Shown piece by piece: positions 1 through 5,123 of a stretch of 5,123 bases of DNA. The DNA is taken from contig DASVCL010000008.1 of the NCBI GenBank assembly GCA_036381615.1, positions 1-5,123 on the forward strand. The letters are read 5' to 3'. The stretch is from CALANV01 sp036381615. Lineage in GTDB: Bacteria; Pseudomonadota; Alphaproteobacteria; CACIAM-22H2. Each line of letters begins with the position of its first letter. The stretch's first letter is position 1. Both the position numbers and the translations under genes were made by a program. The notes beneath the pieces were generated by a model that saw only the letters and a program-made list of their open reading frames with translations, was not told the origin of the DNA and ran no database searches.

Positions 1-157
1 CGTCGACCGCCTCGACCTCCATCGTCGCCTTGTCGGTCTCGATCTCGGCGATCACGTCGCCCGACTTGACCGCGTCCCCTTCCTTCTTCTTCCACGCCGC
101 CAGCTTGCCTTCCGTCATGGTCGGCGACAGCGCCGGCATCAATACTTCGATCGGCAT
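1..157 (-). CDS. pdhB: Pyruvate dehydrogenase E1 beta subunit, N-terminal lipoyl domain (partial)
   Basis: This gene starts at ATG 155-157 and runs off the left edge after 52 complete codons. What is visible is the first part of a biotinyl/lipoyl domain: the opening MPIEVLMPALSPTM is typical of 2-oxoacid dehydrogenase lipoyl domains, and the attachment motif ETDKATME (residues 40-47) puts the lipoylated lysine at Lys43. A lipoyl domain alone would also fit the E2 subunit (pdhC, dihydrolipoamide acetyltransferase). I choose E1 beta because the gene directly follows pdhA, and in Alphaproteobacteria the order is pdhA-pdhB-pdhC with an extra lipoyl domain at the front of E1 beta. The catalytic E1 beta part lies outside the window, so this rests on gene order. 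The gap to the pdhA stop is 46 bases, with a GGGGA-type ribosome binding site at about 162-166, so the two genes are probably co-transcribed. Confidence 0.8.
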   Translation of the reverse strand, partial: MPIEVLMPALSPTMTEGKLAAWKKKEGDAVKSGDVIAEIETDKATMEVEAVD

Positions 158-203
158 GAATTCCCCGAACTCTTCGTCGTTTGTCGTGATGCAGACGCGC
201 GGA

Positions 204-1211
204 TCAGGCTTCGATCAGCACGTCGGTGTAAAGCTCCGACGGATCAGGCTCCGGCGACTGTTGCGCAAACTCGGCGGCGGCGGTGACGATGTCCTTCACT
301 TCGCGATCGATCTTCTTGAGCGCCGCCTCGTCGGCCGCGCCGCGCTCGATCAGGAGCTTGCCGAGCTGATCGATGGGATCGTGCTGCGTGCGCATCTTCT
401 CGACCTCCTCCTTCGACCGGTATTTCGCCGGATCGGACATGGAGTGGCCGCGATAGCGGTAGGTCTTCATCTCGAGGATGTAGGGCCCCTTGCCGCTGCG
501 CGCGTGCGCGACGGCACGCTCGCCGGCTTCCTTGACGGCGAGGACGTTCATGCCGTCGACGGGCTCACCCGGAATGCCGTAGGCCTCGCCGCGCTTGAAC
601 AGATCGGTCGTGGCCGACGCCCGTTCGACCGACGTGCCCATGCCATACTTGTTGTTCTCGATGATGTAGACGACCGGCAGCTTCCACAGCGCCGCCATGT
701 TGAAGGACTCGTAGACCTGCCCCTGGTTGATCGCACCGTCGCCGAAATAGGTCAGGCACACGTTGCCGTTCTGCCGGTACCGGTGCGCGAAGGCGATGCC
801 GGTGCCGATCGGCACCTGCGCGCCGACGATGCCGTGGCCGCCATAGAAGTTCTTCTCCTTGCTGAACATGTGCATGGAGCCGCCCTTGCCCTTCGAGTAG
901 CCGCCGCGGCGCCCCGTGAGTTCGGCCATCACGCCTTTCGGATCCATGCCGCAGGCGAGCATGTGACCGTGATCGCGATAGCTGGTGATGACGGCATCCT
1001 CGGGCGTGATCGCGGCCTGCATGCCGACGACGACGGCCTCCTGCCCGATATAGAGATGGCAGAACCCGCCGATGAGGCCCATGCCGTACATCTGGCCCGC
1101 CTTCTCCTCGAAGCGGCGGATCAGAAGCATGTCGCGATAGTACTTGAGCAGTTCGGCCGGGCTGACTTCCGGATCCTCGACTTTCGTCTTGCGTTTCGTC
1201 ACTGCGGGCAT
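204..1211 (-). CDS. pdhA: Pyruvate dehydrogenase (acetyl-transferring) E1 component, alpha subunit
   Basis: This 335-residue protein is the thiamine-diphosphate-dependent alpha subunit of the pyruvate dehydrogenase complex. With E1 beta it decarboxylates pyruvate and transfers the acetyl group to lipoate. The ThDP-binding motif runs from GDG (157-159) to NN (186-187), with NQG at 162-164. The conserved loop YRYRGHSMSDP (251-261) holds the active-site His256 and the two serines that are phosphorylated in the mitochondrial enzyme. SYRDHGH (77-83) and the glycine-rich KGKGGSMHMF (107-116) are also family hallmarks. Length is normal for the short bacterial/mitochondrial E1 alpha type. The start at 1211 is chosen because AGGAGG (1222-1227) lies 10 bases upstream and the protein then begins MPAVTKRK. 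An in-frame ATG at 1251-1253 would read through that ribosome binding site and add 14 atypical residues. The next gene is the lipoyl-bearing pdhB, 46 bases on. A separate promoter lies upstream at 1343-1371. No catalytic motif appears to be missing. Confidence 0.97.
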   Translation of the reverse strand: MPAVTKRKTKVEDPEVSPAELLKYYRDMLLIRRFEEKAGQMYGMGLIGGFCHLYIGQEAVVVGMQAAITPEDAVITSYRDHGHMLACGMDPKGVMAELTGRRGGYSKGKGGSMHMFSKEKNFYGGHGIVGAQVPIGTGIAFAHRYRQNGNVCLTYFGDGAINQGQVYESFNMAALWKLPVVYIIENNKYGMGTSVERASATTDLFKRGEAYGIPGEPVDGMNVLAVKEAGERAVAHARSGKGPYILEMKTYRYRGHSMSDPAKYRSKEEVEKMRTQHDPIDQLGKLLIERGAADEAALKKIDREVKDIVTAAAEFAQQSPEPDPSELYTDVLIEA

Positions 1212-1221
1212 ATGTGGGCTT

Positions 1222-1227
1222 CCTCCT
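1222..1227 (-). promoter_or_regulatory. Ribosome binding site of pdhA
   Basis: The minus strand reads AGGAGG here, a full Shine-Dalgarno match, with 10 bases to the ATG at 1209-1211. It decides the pdhA start against the in-frame ATG at 1251-1253, which has no comparable site in front of it. Confidence 0.8.
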
Positions 1228-1294
1228 CGACGGGGCTCGAACCAAGACGTCAACCGTCCTGGCCGGTACTAGTTGCGCAGATTCATATGCCTCA

Positions 1295-1318
1295 GCCCCG
1301 GGTGCTGACAAGCGGGGC
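1295..1318 (-). other. GC-rich hairpin in the pdhA leader
   Basis: Arms GCCCCG (1295-1300) and CGGGGC (1313-1318) form a perfect 6-bp all-GC stem around a 12-base loop. If transcription starts near 1336, as the promoter at 1343-1371 predicts, this hairpin lies about 20 to 40 bases into a leader of roughly 125 bases. No run of T follows, so it does not look like an intrinsic terminator. Any role in mRNA stability or control is inference. Confidence 0.4.
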
Positions 1319-1342
1319 GCTTACTTAAGCCTTTGAATTATA

Positions 1343-1371
1343 AGTATAAAAAGTTACTTAACTGAAATCAA
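1343..1371 (-). promoter_or_regulatory. Predicted sigma70-type promoter of pdhA
   Basis: On the minus strand a -35 box TTGATT (1366-1371) is followed after exactly 17 bases by a -10 box TATACT (1343-1348). A second hexamer, TATAAT, lies directly next to it at 1337-1342 but has no good -35 at the right distance. The promoter sits in an island where only 16 of 73 bases (1321-1393) are G or C, in otherwise GC-rich DNA. It would start transcription near 1336 and drive pdhA and the genes after it independently of the transporter genes upstream. Box matching was done by eye. Confidence 0.6.
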
Positions 1372-1376
1372 GTTAA
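1352..1376. promoter_or_regulatory. Candidate operator: AGTTA half-site repeats over the pdhA promoter
   Basis: Three copies of one half-site overlap the promoter: AGTTA at 1352-1356, its reverse complement TAACT at 1359-1363, and AGTTA at 1371-1375. They make two inverted repeats, AGTTA-N2-TAACT within the -35/-10 spacer and TTAACT-N7-AGTTAA (1358-1376) covering the -35 box. The 8-mer TTACTTAA occurs at 1354-1361 and again at 1321-1328, 33 bases apart, which is close to three helical turns. The arrangement resembles a dimeric repressor site, but I do not recognise it as the site of a particular regulator, and AT-rich DNA produces such repeats by chance more easily. Confidence 0.4.
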
Positions 1377-1391
1377 AACGCGAAATATTAT

Positions 1392-1416
1392 TTCCCGGCC
1401 ATCATTTGGCCAGAAA
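1392..1416 (-). terminator. Weak terminator-like hairpin after the TRAP permease gene
   Basis: On the minus strand the arms at 1407-1416 and 1392-1401 pair over 10 positions (core TGGCCA/TGGCC, two G-U wobbles) around a 5-base loop. The hairpin begins about 50 bases after the permease stop. What follows is AT-rich (AATAATATTT) but has no uninterrupted T run, so termination would be weak or factor-assisted. It lies just upstream of the pdhA promoter, the position expected for the end of the transporter transcript. Confidence 0.35.
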
Positions 1417-1467
1417 GGTTAATGCAAGACGCAGCGGATGCCGGACCGAATGTTGCGACCCGTCCCG

Positions 1468-3435
1468 TCAAGCTGACGCCGCCCGCCGGGCATAGCCCTG
1501 GTAGAACCACATCGCCGCGCCGCCCAAGAGCCCGATTCCACTGGTGATCGGTTCGGGGATGATGAGACACAGGGCGAACCCGAACAACGGCACCCGCAAC
1601 CACATCGGCAACGGCGCGCCGTTCATCCAGCCCTCGGTCGCCGCGGCGAGCAGCAGCACGCCGAGCGTCGCGCTTCCCGTGACGAGCGCAATGTCGAGCG
1701 CGTCGCCCTGGAACAGGAGCTCAGGCCCGAAGAAGAACATGAACGGCACGATGAACGTGGCGAGGCCGAGTTTGACCGCGATGAACGATGTCTTCCATGG
1801 GTCGGCATTCGCCATGCCCGCAGCCGCGAATGACGCCAGCGCGACCGGCGGCGTGATCGACGAGATCACCGCATAGTAGAAGATGAACATGTGCGCGGTG
1901 AGCGGCTGAATCCCGATCTGGGCGAGCCCCGGCGCCGCCACCGACGCGGCGACGGCATATGCCGCCGTGGTCGGCATCCCCATGCCGAGGATGAGCGCGA
2001 TCAGCGCCGCGAATATCAGCGCCAGGATCTTGCTCGCCCCCGCAAGCGCGAGGATCATGTTCGAGAAACGCCCGCCGATCCCCGTCAGCGCGATGACGCC
2101 GACGACGATGCCGGCGCAGGCGCAGATGGCGACGAGCTGGATCACGTCGCGGCCGGCGCTGTCGAGTGCGTCGAGCACCGCGCGCGGCCCCATGCGGTTC
2201 TCGCGGGCGGACAGCCAGCTCGCGAAGACGGCGGCGACGATGCCGACCGAACCGGCACGAAAGACCGAGTAGCCCATCACCAGCGCGACGATGAGCGCCA
2301 CGATCGGCGCCATCAGGTACGACTTGCGGAGGACACCGCCAAGCGGCGGCAGCTCCTCGCGCGGCAGGCCGCGCAGACCGCGCTTCACCGCATGCAGGTC
2401 GCAGTGGATATAGCACGCGACATAGAACAGCAGCGTCGGGATGATTGCGGCGATGGCGATGTCGGTGTAGGGGATGCCGAGAATCTCGGCCATGATGAAG
2501 GCCCCCGCCCCCATCACCGGCGGCGTGATCTGTCCGCCGGTCGACGACGTCGCCTCGATGGCCGCCGCGGTCGCACGGTCGTAGCCGACGCGGCGCATCA
2601 TCGGAATGGTGATGAGGCCCGAGGCGACGACATTGCCGACCGAGCTGCCGCTGATCGTGCCGAACAGAACGCCCGAGATGACGGCGACCTTCGCCGGACC
2701 GCCGCGTGCCCAGCCTACGAGCGCGATCGACAGCTCGTTGAACCACTCGCCGGCGCGCGACGCGTTGAGGAACGCGGCGAAGGCGATGAAGAGAACGATG
2801 TAGGTCGACGAGACGTCCGTGGTGATGCCGTGGACGCCCTGCATCGAGTAGATGTAGCTGAAGAACACGTCGGGCTGGATGCCGCTGTGGCGCAGCACGC
2901 CGGGCATCCACGGGCCGACGAAGGCATAGACGATGAAGACGAGCGCGAGGACCGGCAGGGCGATCCCTGCCGTCCGCCGCGTCAGCTCCAGGATGATCAG
3001 CGTGCCGACGAGGCCGATGACGAAGTCCCAGGTCGTCGGCAACACGCCTGCCCGGAACAGGAGATCATCGAAATTTACGTAGATGTAGCCGAGGATCGCG
3101 AGCGAGGCCGCGATCATTACCCAATCGTACCAGGGCACCCCGCGGCCCGTATCGCGGCCCCAGCCCGAAAATACGCCAAGCCCGATCACCGAGCCGATGC
3201 AGACATGGATCACCCGTAGCAGCCAGGGATCGATCGGATGGATGTTCAGGACGTACAAGTGGAAGCCGACGTACAGAACGGCGACCCAGTAGAACAGCCG
3301 CCGCTGCCATCCGGGCAGCTGCCGTTCGCGGCCGCCGAACTCGAACTCCTGCGCCTTGTCCACCGCCGTGCCGGAGGTGTCGTCAGCCTCTGCCCCCGCC
3401 GGAAGCGGACGGCCGGATGGGCCCTGCTGCTGCAT
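1468..3435 (-). CDS. TRAP transporter fused permease (4TM/12TM, TAXI type)
   Basis: This 655-residue inner-membrane protein is the permease of a TRAP transporter, in which the small (DctQ-like) and large (DctM-like) subunits are one polypeptide. It couples solute uptake to an ion gradient and takes the ligand from a periplasmic binding protein. Residues 1-45 are hydrophilic. Four hydrophobic segments follow (about 47-64, 72-90, 104-121, 136-151), then the large-subunit core with many more. Recognisable core motifs are GSSVGNVVASG (263-273), SSTGGQITPPVMGAGAFIMAE (297-317), GMGMPTTAAY (484-493) and ITPPVALASFAAAGMA (527-542). Three further hydrophobic stretches (about 583-600, 610-627, 632-646) form the usual C-terminal extension. 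The start at 3435 is supported by AGGAGA (3441-3446) 5 bases upstream. The TAXI binding protein gene lies 122 bases upstream on the same strand, so together they make a complete system. The substrate cannot be read from the sequence. Confidence 0.95.
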   Translation of the reverse strand: MQQQGPSGRPLPAGAEADDTSGTAVDKAQEFEFGGRERQLPGWQRRLFYWVAVLYVGFHLYVLNIHPIDPWLLRVIHVCIGSVIGLGVFSGWGRDTGRGVPWYDWVMIAASLAILGYIYVNFDDLLFRAGVLPTTWDFVIGLVGTLIILELTRRTAGIALPVLALVFIVYAFVGPWMPGVLRHSGIQPDVFFSYIYSMQGVHGITTDVSSTYIVLFIAFAAFLNASRAGEWFNELSIALVGWARGGPAKVAVISGVLFGTISGSSVGNVVASGLITIPMMRRVGYDRATAAAIEATSSTGGQITPPVMGAGAFIMAEILGIPYTDIAIAAIIPTLLFYVACYIHCDLHAVKRGLRGLPREELPPLGGVLRKSYLMAPIVALIVALVMGYSVFRAGSVGIVAAVFASWLSARENRMGPRAVLDALDSAGRDVIQLVAICACAGIVVGVIALTGIGGRFSNMILALAGASKILALIFAALIALILGMGMPTTAAYAVAASVAAPGLAQIGIQPLTAHMFIFYYAVISSITPPVALASFAAAGMANADPWKTSFIAVKLGLATFIVPFMFFFGPELLFQGDALDIALVTGSATLGVLLLAAATEGWMNGAPLPMWLRVPLFGFALCLIIPEPITSGIGLLGGAAMWFYQGYARRAASA

Positions 3436-3449
3436 CGTCGTCTCCTGAT

Positions 3450-3466
3450 GCGCCGCTCGGCGGCGC
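3450..3466 (-). other. Short hairpin directly upstream of the permease ribosome binding site
   Basis: Arms GCGCCGC (3450-3456) and GCGGCGC (3460-3466) form a perfect 7-bp stem with a 3-base loop, ending 3 bases before the Shine-Dalgarno sequence at 3441-3446. In RNA it could affect ribosome access to the permease start. Short GC palindromes are common in DNA of this composition, so a function is uncertain. Confidence 0.35.
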
Positions 3467-3489
3467 GTCTTGTAGTCCCTGTTGGCAGA

Positions 3490-3517
3490 TCTCTCCGGCC
3501 GTTTCCGGCCGGAGAGA
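3490..3517 (-). other. Intercistronic stem-loop, 12-bp perfect stem with GAAA tetraloop
   Basis: Between the binding-protein stop and the permease start, the arms 3490-3501 and 3506-3517 are perfectly complementary over 12 bp. On the transcribed (minus) strand the loop is GAAA, a GNRA tetraloop that makes very stable RNA hairpins. It begins about 40 bases after the binding-protein stop. The following bases (ATCTGCC) contain no T run, so it is not a standard intrinsic terminator. Stable hairpins in this position commonly protect the upstream message from 3' exonucleases or cause partial termination, giving more binding protein than permease. That role here is inference. Confidence 0.7.
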
Positions 3518-3557
3518 GTCGCGATCGTTCTTGTTGATTATGCCGTCGGTCGGCAGC

Positions 3558-4544
3558 TCAACCCTTGGGGATGAGCTTGTCGTCGATCTGGATGCCCTTC
3601 TCCTTGAAGTACTTCACGGCACCCGGGTGGAACGGCAGGAAGGTGTTCTTGGTCACGTTCTGCGGCAGCGTCTCCTTTGCCGCCGAGTGGCCCTGCACCA
3701 TGCGCTGGTTGTTCTCCATGACGGCCTTGACGATTCCATAGACGAGGTCGTCAGGCAGATCCTTGTGCGCGATCGCGAAATTGTAGACGCCGACCGTCGG
3801 CTGATCCTCGGTCAGCGTCCGGTACGTACCCTTCGGAACGACCGACTCGGACAGCTCCGGGAACTTCTGCCTGAGCTTCGCGATCTCGTCCTTGGAGAAG
3901 CCGAAGAACGTAACCTCGCGCTGCGCCTCGATCTCCGAGAAGGCCGGGAACGGCAGACCGGCGGCGAAACCGAACGTGTCGATCAGGCCGTCACCGAGCT
4001 GCGAGGCCATGTCGGACGCGCCGCCGTTGCGGATCGCGGCGACCTTGATGCCCAGCGCCTCGAACATCTGCGGCAGATACGTGCCGGGCGTGCCGGCCTT
4101 GGGGCCGACGCCGACATTCTTGCCCTGGAGCTGTGCCACCGAATGAATGCCGGAGCTCTTGGTCGCCACGAAGTGGAACATCGTGTCGTACATCGGGAAG
4201 ATCGCCCGGATGTCCTGGAACTTGCGCCCCTGGGTCCAGGCGCCTGTGCCGTTCCAGGCCTGCAGCGCGACGCCCATCGTCGTCATGCCGAGTTCGATCT
4301 GCTTGCCGTTCACCAGGATGATGTTGTGGTTCGGGCCGTCGGTCTGGCGCGTGCTGATCGGCACGCCGACCGCTTCTCCGGCGATATTGGCCCATACTTG
4401 GCCATACACGTAGAACACACCGCCGACCGACGCGGTACCCAGAGTCATCGACTTCGGCCAGTTCGCCTTCTGCGCCATGGCAGGCGTTGCCACCAGCGCG
4501 CCGGCAAACGCGGCGATCGCAAACTTCAGACGGAGTCGTCTCAT
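3558..4544 (-). CDS. TAXI family TRAP transporter solute-binding protein
   Basis: This 328-residue secreted protein is the periplasmic substrate-binding component of the TRAP system, delivering ligand to the fused permease encoded downstream. Residues 1-24 form a signal peptide: basic MRRLRLK, a hydrophobic stretch, and a signal peptidase I site after AMA (22-24). The mature part opens with LGTASVGGVFYVYG (35-48), a variant of the TAXI family's glycine-rich GTGGxGGxYYxxG motif. GKNVGVGPKAGTPGTY (141-156) and the C-terminal FHPGAVKYFKEKG (305-317) are also typical, and the length is normal. There are two possible starts in a row: GTG at 4545-4547 and ATG at 4542-4544. I choose ATG because the ribosome binding site AAGGA (4551-4555) is then 6 bases away rather than 3. 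The permease gene follows after 122 bases containing a strong hairpin. TAXI ligands are poorly defined; glutamate or glutamine was seen in the Thermus thermophilus structure, but nothing here fixes the substrate. Confidence 0.95.
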   Translation of the reverse strand: MRRLRLKFAIAAFAGALVATPAMAQKANWPKSMTLGTASVGGVFYVYGQVWANIAGEAVGVPISTRQTDGPNHNIILVNGKQIELGMTTMGVALQAWNGTGAWTQGRKFQDIRAIFPMYDTMFHFVATKSSGIHSVAQLQGKNVGVGPKAGTPGTYLPQMFEALGIKVAAIRNGGASDMASQLGDGLIDTFGFAAGLPFPAFSEIEAQREVTFFGFSKDEIAKLRQKFPELSESVVPKGTYRTLTEDQPTVGVYNFAIAHKDLPDDLVYGIVKAVMENNQRMVQGHSAAKETLPQNVTKNTFLPFHPGAVKYFKEKGIQIDDKLIPKG

Positions 4545-4550
4545 CACTGA

Positions 4551-4555
4551 TCCTT
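4551..4555 (-). promoter_or_regulatory. Ribosome binding site of the TAXI binding protein
   Basis: The minus strand reads AAGGA (within GGGAAGGA). The spacing is 6 bases to ATG 4542-4544 and 3 bases to the preceding GTG 4545-4547, which favours the ATG as the main start. Confidence 0.65.
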
Positions 4556-4570
4556 CCCTGCACAGTTTGA

Positions 4571-4603
4571 GTTAGGCCGCACCCGGCCGATTGCGCGGCT
4601 AAC
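4571..4603 (-). other. Imperfect hairpin in the leader of the TAXI binding-protein gene
   Basis: GTTAGCCGC (minus strand, 4595-4603) pairs with GCGGCCTAAC (4571-4580) over 9 bp with one bulged base. A competing inner stem GGCCG/CGGCC (4575-4579 with 4584-4588) shares the same bases, so two alternative folds are possible. It lies about 27 bases upstream of the start codon. I recognise no known riboswitch in it. Confidence 0.35.
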
Positions 4604-4631
4604 CTAACCAATGTCGCGAAACGGTGTCCAC

Positions 4632-4643
4632 CGCTTCGAAGCG
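4632..4643. repeat. 12-bp perfect palindrome upstream of the TAXI binding-protein gene
   Basis: CGCTTCGAAGCG is a perfect palindrome about 90 bases upstream of the binding-protein start, flanked by TCCA (4627-4630) and TGGA (4646-4649), which are inverted but off-centre by one base. It could be a regulator binding site for the transporter operon. No regulator gene is present in the window to link it to. Confidence 0.35.
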
Positions 4644-4661
4644 CTTGGAAATCCAATGGTT

Positions 4662-4679
4662 CCCCGGCGGGCGCCGGAG
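4662..4679 (-). terminator. Possible terminator hairpin after ftsB
   Basis: On the minus strand the arms CTCCGGC (4673-4679) and GCCGGGG (4662-4668) form a 7-bp stem with one G-T wobble and a 4-base loop, starting 4 bases after the ftsB stop. No T run follows, so it would be at best a weak or factor-dependent terminator. Confidence 0.3.
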
Positions 4680-4683
4680 TCGC

Positions 4684-5016
4684 TCAGCGCCCGGGCGCGG
4701 CCAGACCCGGATCGCGGATCACGATCTCGTCCGGTCGCGCGAAGTTGAGGATGATGCGCGCGCGCTCGTCCAGCATGTCCGGGTCGAGATGATCGGATCG
4801 CAGCAGCGAGACGCGGTGTTCGAGTGCCTTGCGCTCGGCGGTCAATTCCTCAAGCTGCGCGCGCGCCTCCTGGATCCGCTCCGACAGGCGGACGAGGGCG
4901 AACAGGCCCCGATCGCCCTCGATCGAATGATAGGCAAAGTAACCGACGGCGCAGAAGCCGAGAACCGGCCCCACTACGTCCTTCGCCCGTCGCTTGAGTT
5001 CGTCCCAGACTGCCAT
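4684..5016 (-). CDS. ftsB: Septum formation initiator family protein (FtsB/DivIC-like)
   Basis: This 110-residue protein has the layout of FtsB/DivIC cell-division proteins, which join FtsL and FtsQ in the divisome as bitopic membrane proteins. A short basic cytoplasmic segment (1-12) is followed by one membrane segment (about 14-30), then a charged, Leu/Glu/Arg-rich coiled coil (about 38-74) and a short periplasmic tail. The tail segment DPDMLDERARIILNFARPDEIVI (78-100) is the conserved end of this family, with the acidic DPD...DE...R...L pattern typical of alphaproteobacterial members. Length is typical. The start ATG at 5014-5016 lacks a convincing Shine-Dalgarno sequence, but no better in-frame start is seen and the protein is full length. 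In Alphaproteobacteria this gene normally sits between eno and pdhA. Here the TAXI-TRAP genes lie between it and pdhA. The assignment rests on architecture and context, since sequence conservation in this family is low. Confidence 0.88.
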   Translation of the reverse strand: MAVWDELKRRAKDVVGPVLGFCAVGYFAYHSIEGDRGLFALVRLSERIQEARAQLEELTAERKALEHRVSLLRSDHLDPDMLDERARIILNFARPDEIVIRDPGLAAPGR

Positions 5017-5123
5017 CCGGCGAATCGAATCACAGCGCGACTCGGGGCGTCAACGGGGTTCTCGTAAAAAGAGTCAAGTGAATCAGGAATCTCGCGAAAG
5101 TGTTGCAAATATGACTCAAGCCT
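5017..5123. other. Region upstream of ftsB, no gene seen
   Basis: These 107 bases hold no convincing coding sequence. On the minus strand there are TTGACT and TTGACG hexamers (5072-5077, 5048-5053) that could be -35 boxes, but neither has a good -10 at 16 to 18 bases. GAGTCA and TGACTC (5112-5117 and 5071-5076) form a 6-bp inverted repeat 35 bases apart, followed on the minus strand by five T. By conserved gene order the next gene to the right is probably eno, but it is outside the window. Confidence 0.4.

Noticed and set aside
1228..1247. tRNA T-arm-like sequence GGTTCGAGCCCC on the minus strand
   Set aside because: The bases on either side do not form the required 5-bp T stem, and no acceptor stem, anticodon arm or D arm is found nearby, so it is neither a tRNA nor a clear attachment-site remnant.
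1212..1253. Upstream ATG of pdhA at 1251-1253
   Set aside because: Using it would place the strong AGGAGG site inside the coding sequence and add 14 residues unlike E1 alpha N-termini.
30..1328. Long open frame on the plus strand opposite pdhA and pdhB
   Set aside because: It lies antisense to a clearly recognisable pdhA, is rich in Arg, Ala, Leu and His as expected for a shadow frame in GC-rich DNA, and shows no family motif.
1388..1603. 71-residue open frame on the minus strand at the end of the permease gene
   Set aside because: It overlaps the permease 3' end in another frame and crosses the intergenic hairpin. No ribosome binding site or motif supports it.
1891..3219. 442-residue open frame on the plus strand opposite the TRAP permease
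   Set aside because: Its extremely Arg/Asp-rich, low-complexity composition is the mirror of codons for hydrophobic segments. The minus-strand permease explains this stretch fully.
3417..4550. Open frame on the plus strand opposite the TAXI binding protein
   Set aside because: It is antisense to a gene with a signal peptide and family motifs, has no domain of its own, and runs across the intercistronic hairpin, which a real coding sequence would be unlikely to do.
5066..5117. Inverted repeat GAGTCA/TGACTC followed by five T on the minus strand, as a terminator of the gene to the right
   Set aside because: The stem is only 6 bp with a 35-base loop, too open for an intrinsic terminator. It may be chance.
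1..5123. Insertion sequences, terminal inverted repeats, CRISPR arrays, toxin-antitoxin or phage genes
   Set aside because: No repeated spacer pattern, transposase or integrase motif, or small unknown gene pair was found. All coding space belongs to recognised families.

Overview
This window is a high-GC stretch of what looks like an alphaproteobacterial chromosome. Every gene supported here lies on the minus strand, so transcription runs from the right edge to the left edge. The organism assignment rests on three things: the G+C-rich codon use, the pairing of a FtsB/DivIC-type cell-division gene with pyruvate dehydrogenase genes (the eno-ftsB-pdhA-pdhB-pdhC order known from Alphaproteobacteria such as Sinorhizobium), and the lipoyl domain at the N-terminus of the gene that directly follows pdhA.

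Layout in transcription order: (1) 5017-5123, upstream region without a gene. (2) 4684-5016, a 110-residue FtsB/DivIC-like septum formation protein. (3) 4545-4683, a 139-base intergenic region with several inverted repeats. (4) 3558-4544, a TAXI-family TRAP periplasmic solute-binding protein with a clear signal peptide. (5) 3436-3557, an intercistronic gap holding a perfect 12-bp stem with a GAAA tetraloop and a second hairpin next to the permease ribosome binding site. (6) 1468-3435, a fused (4TM/12TM type) TRAP permease. (7) 1212-1467, a 256-base intergenic region with a weak terminator-like hairpin, a very AT-rich island carrying a good sigma70-type promoter overlapped by AGTTA half-site repeats, and a GC-rich leader hairpin. 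(8) 204-1211, pdhA, the E1 alpha subunit of pyruvate dehydrogenase. (9) 1-157, the start of the next gene, a lipoyl domain most likely belonging to pdhB (E1 beta), cut by the window edge.

Functionally there are two units. The binding protein and the fused permease form a complete ion-coupled TAXI-TRAP uptake system of unknown substrate. The pdhA-pdhB pair is the start of the pyruvate dehydrogenase operon, which feeds acetyl-CoA into central metabolism, and it appears to have its own promoter. The main peculiarity is that the transporter sits between ftsB and pdhA, genes that are usually neighbours. I see no mobile element, CRISPR array, RNA gene or unknown gene system. The protein-coding content is ordinary, and the points worth a second look are the synteny break and the regulatory structures in the gaps.
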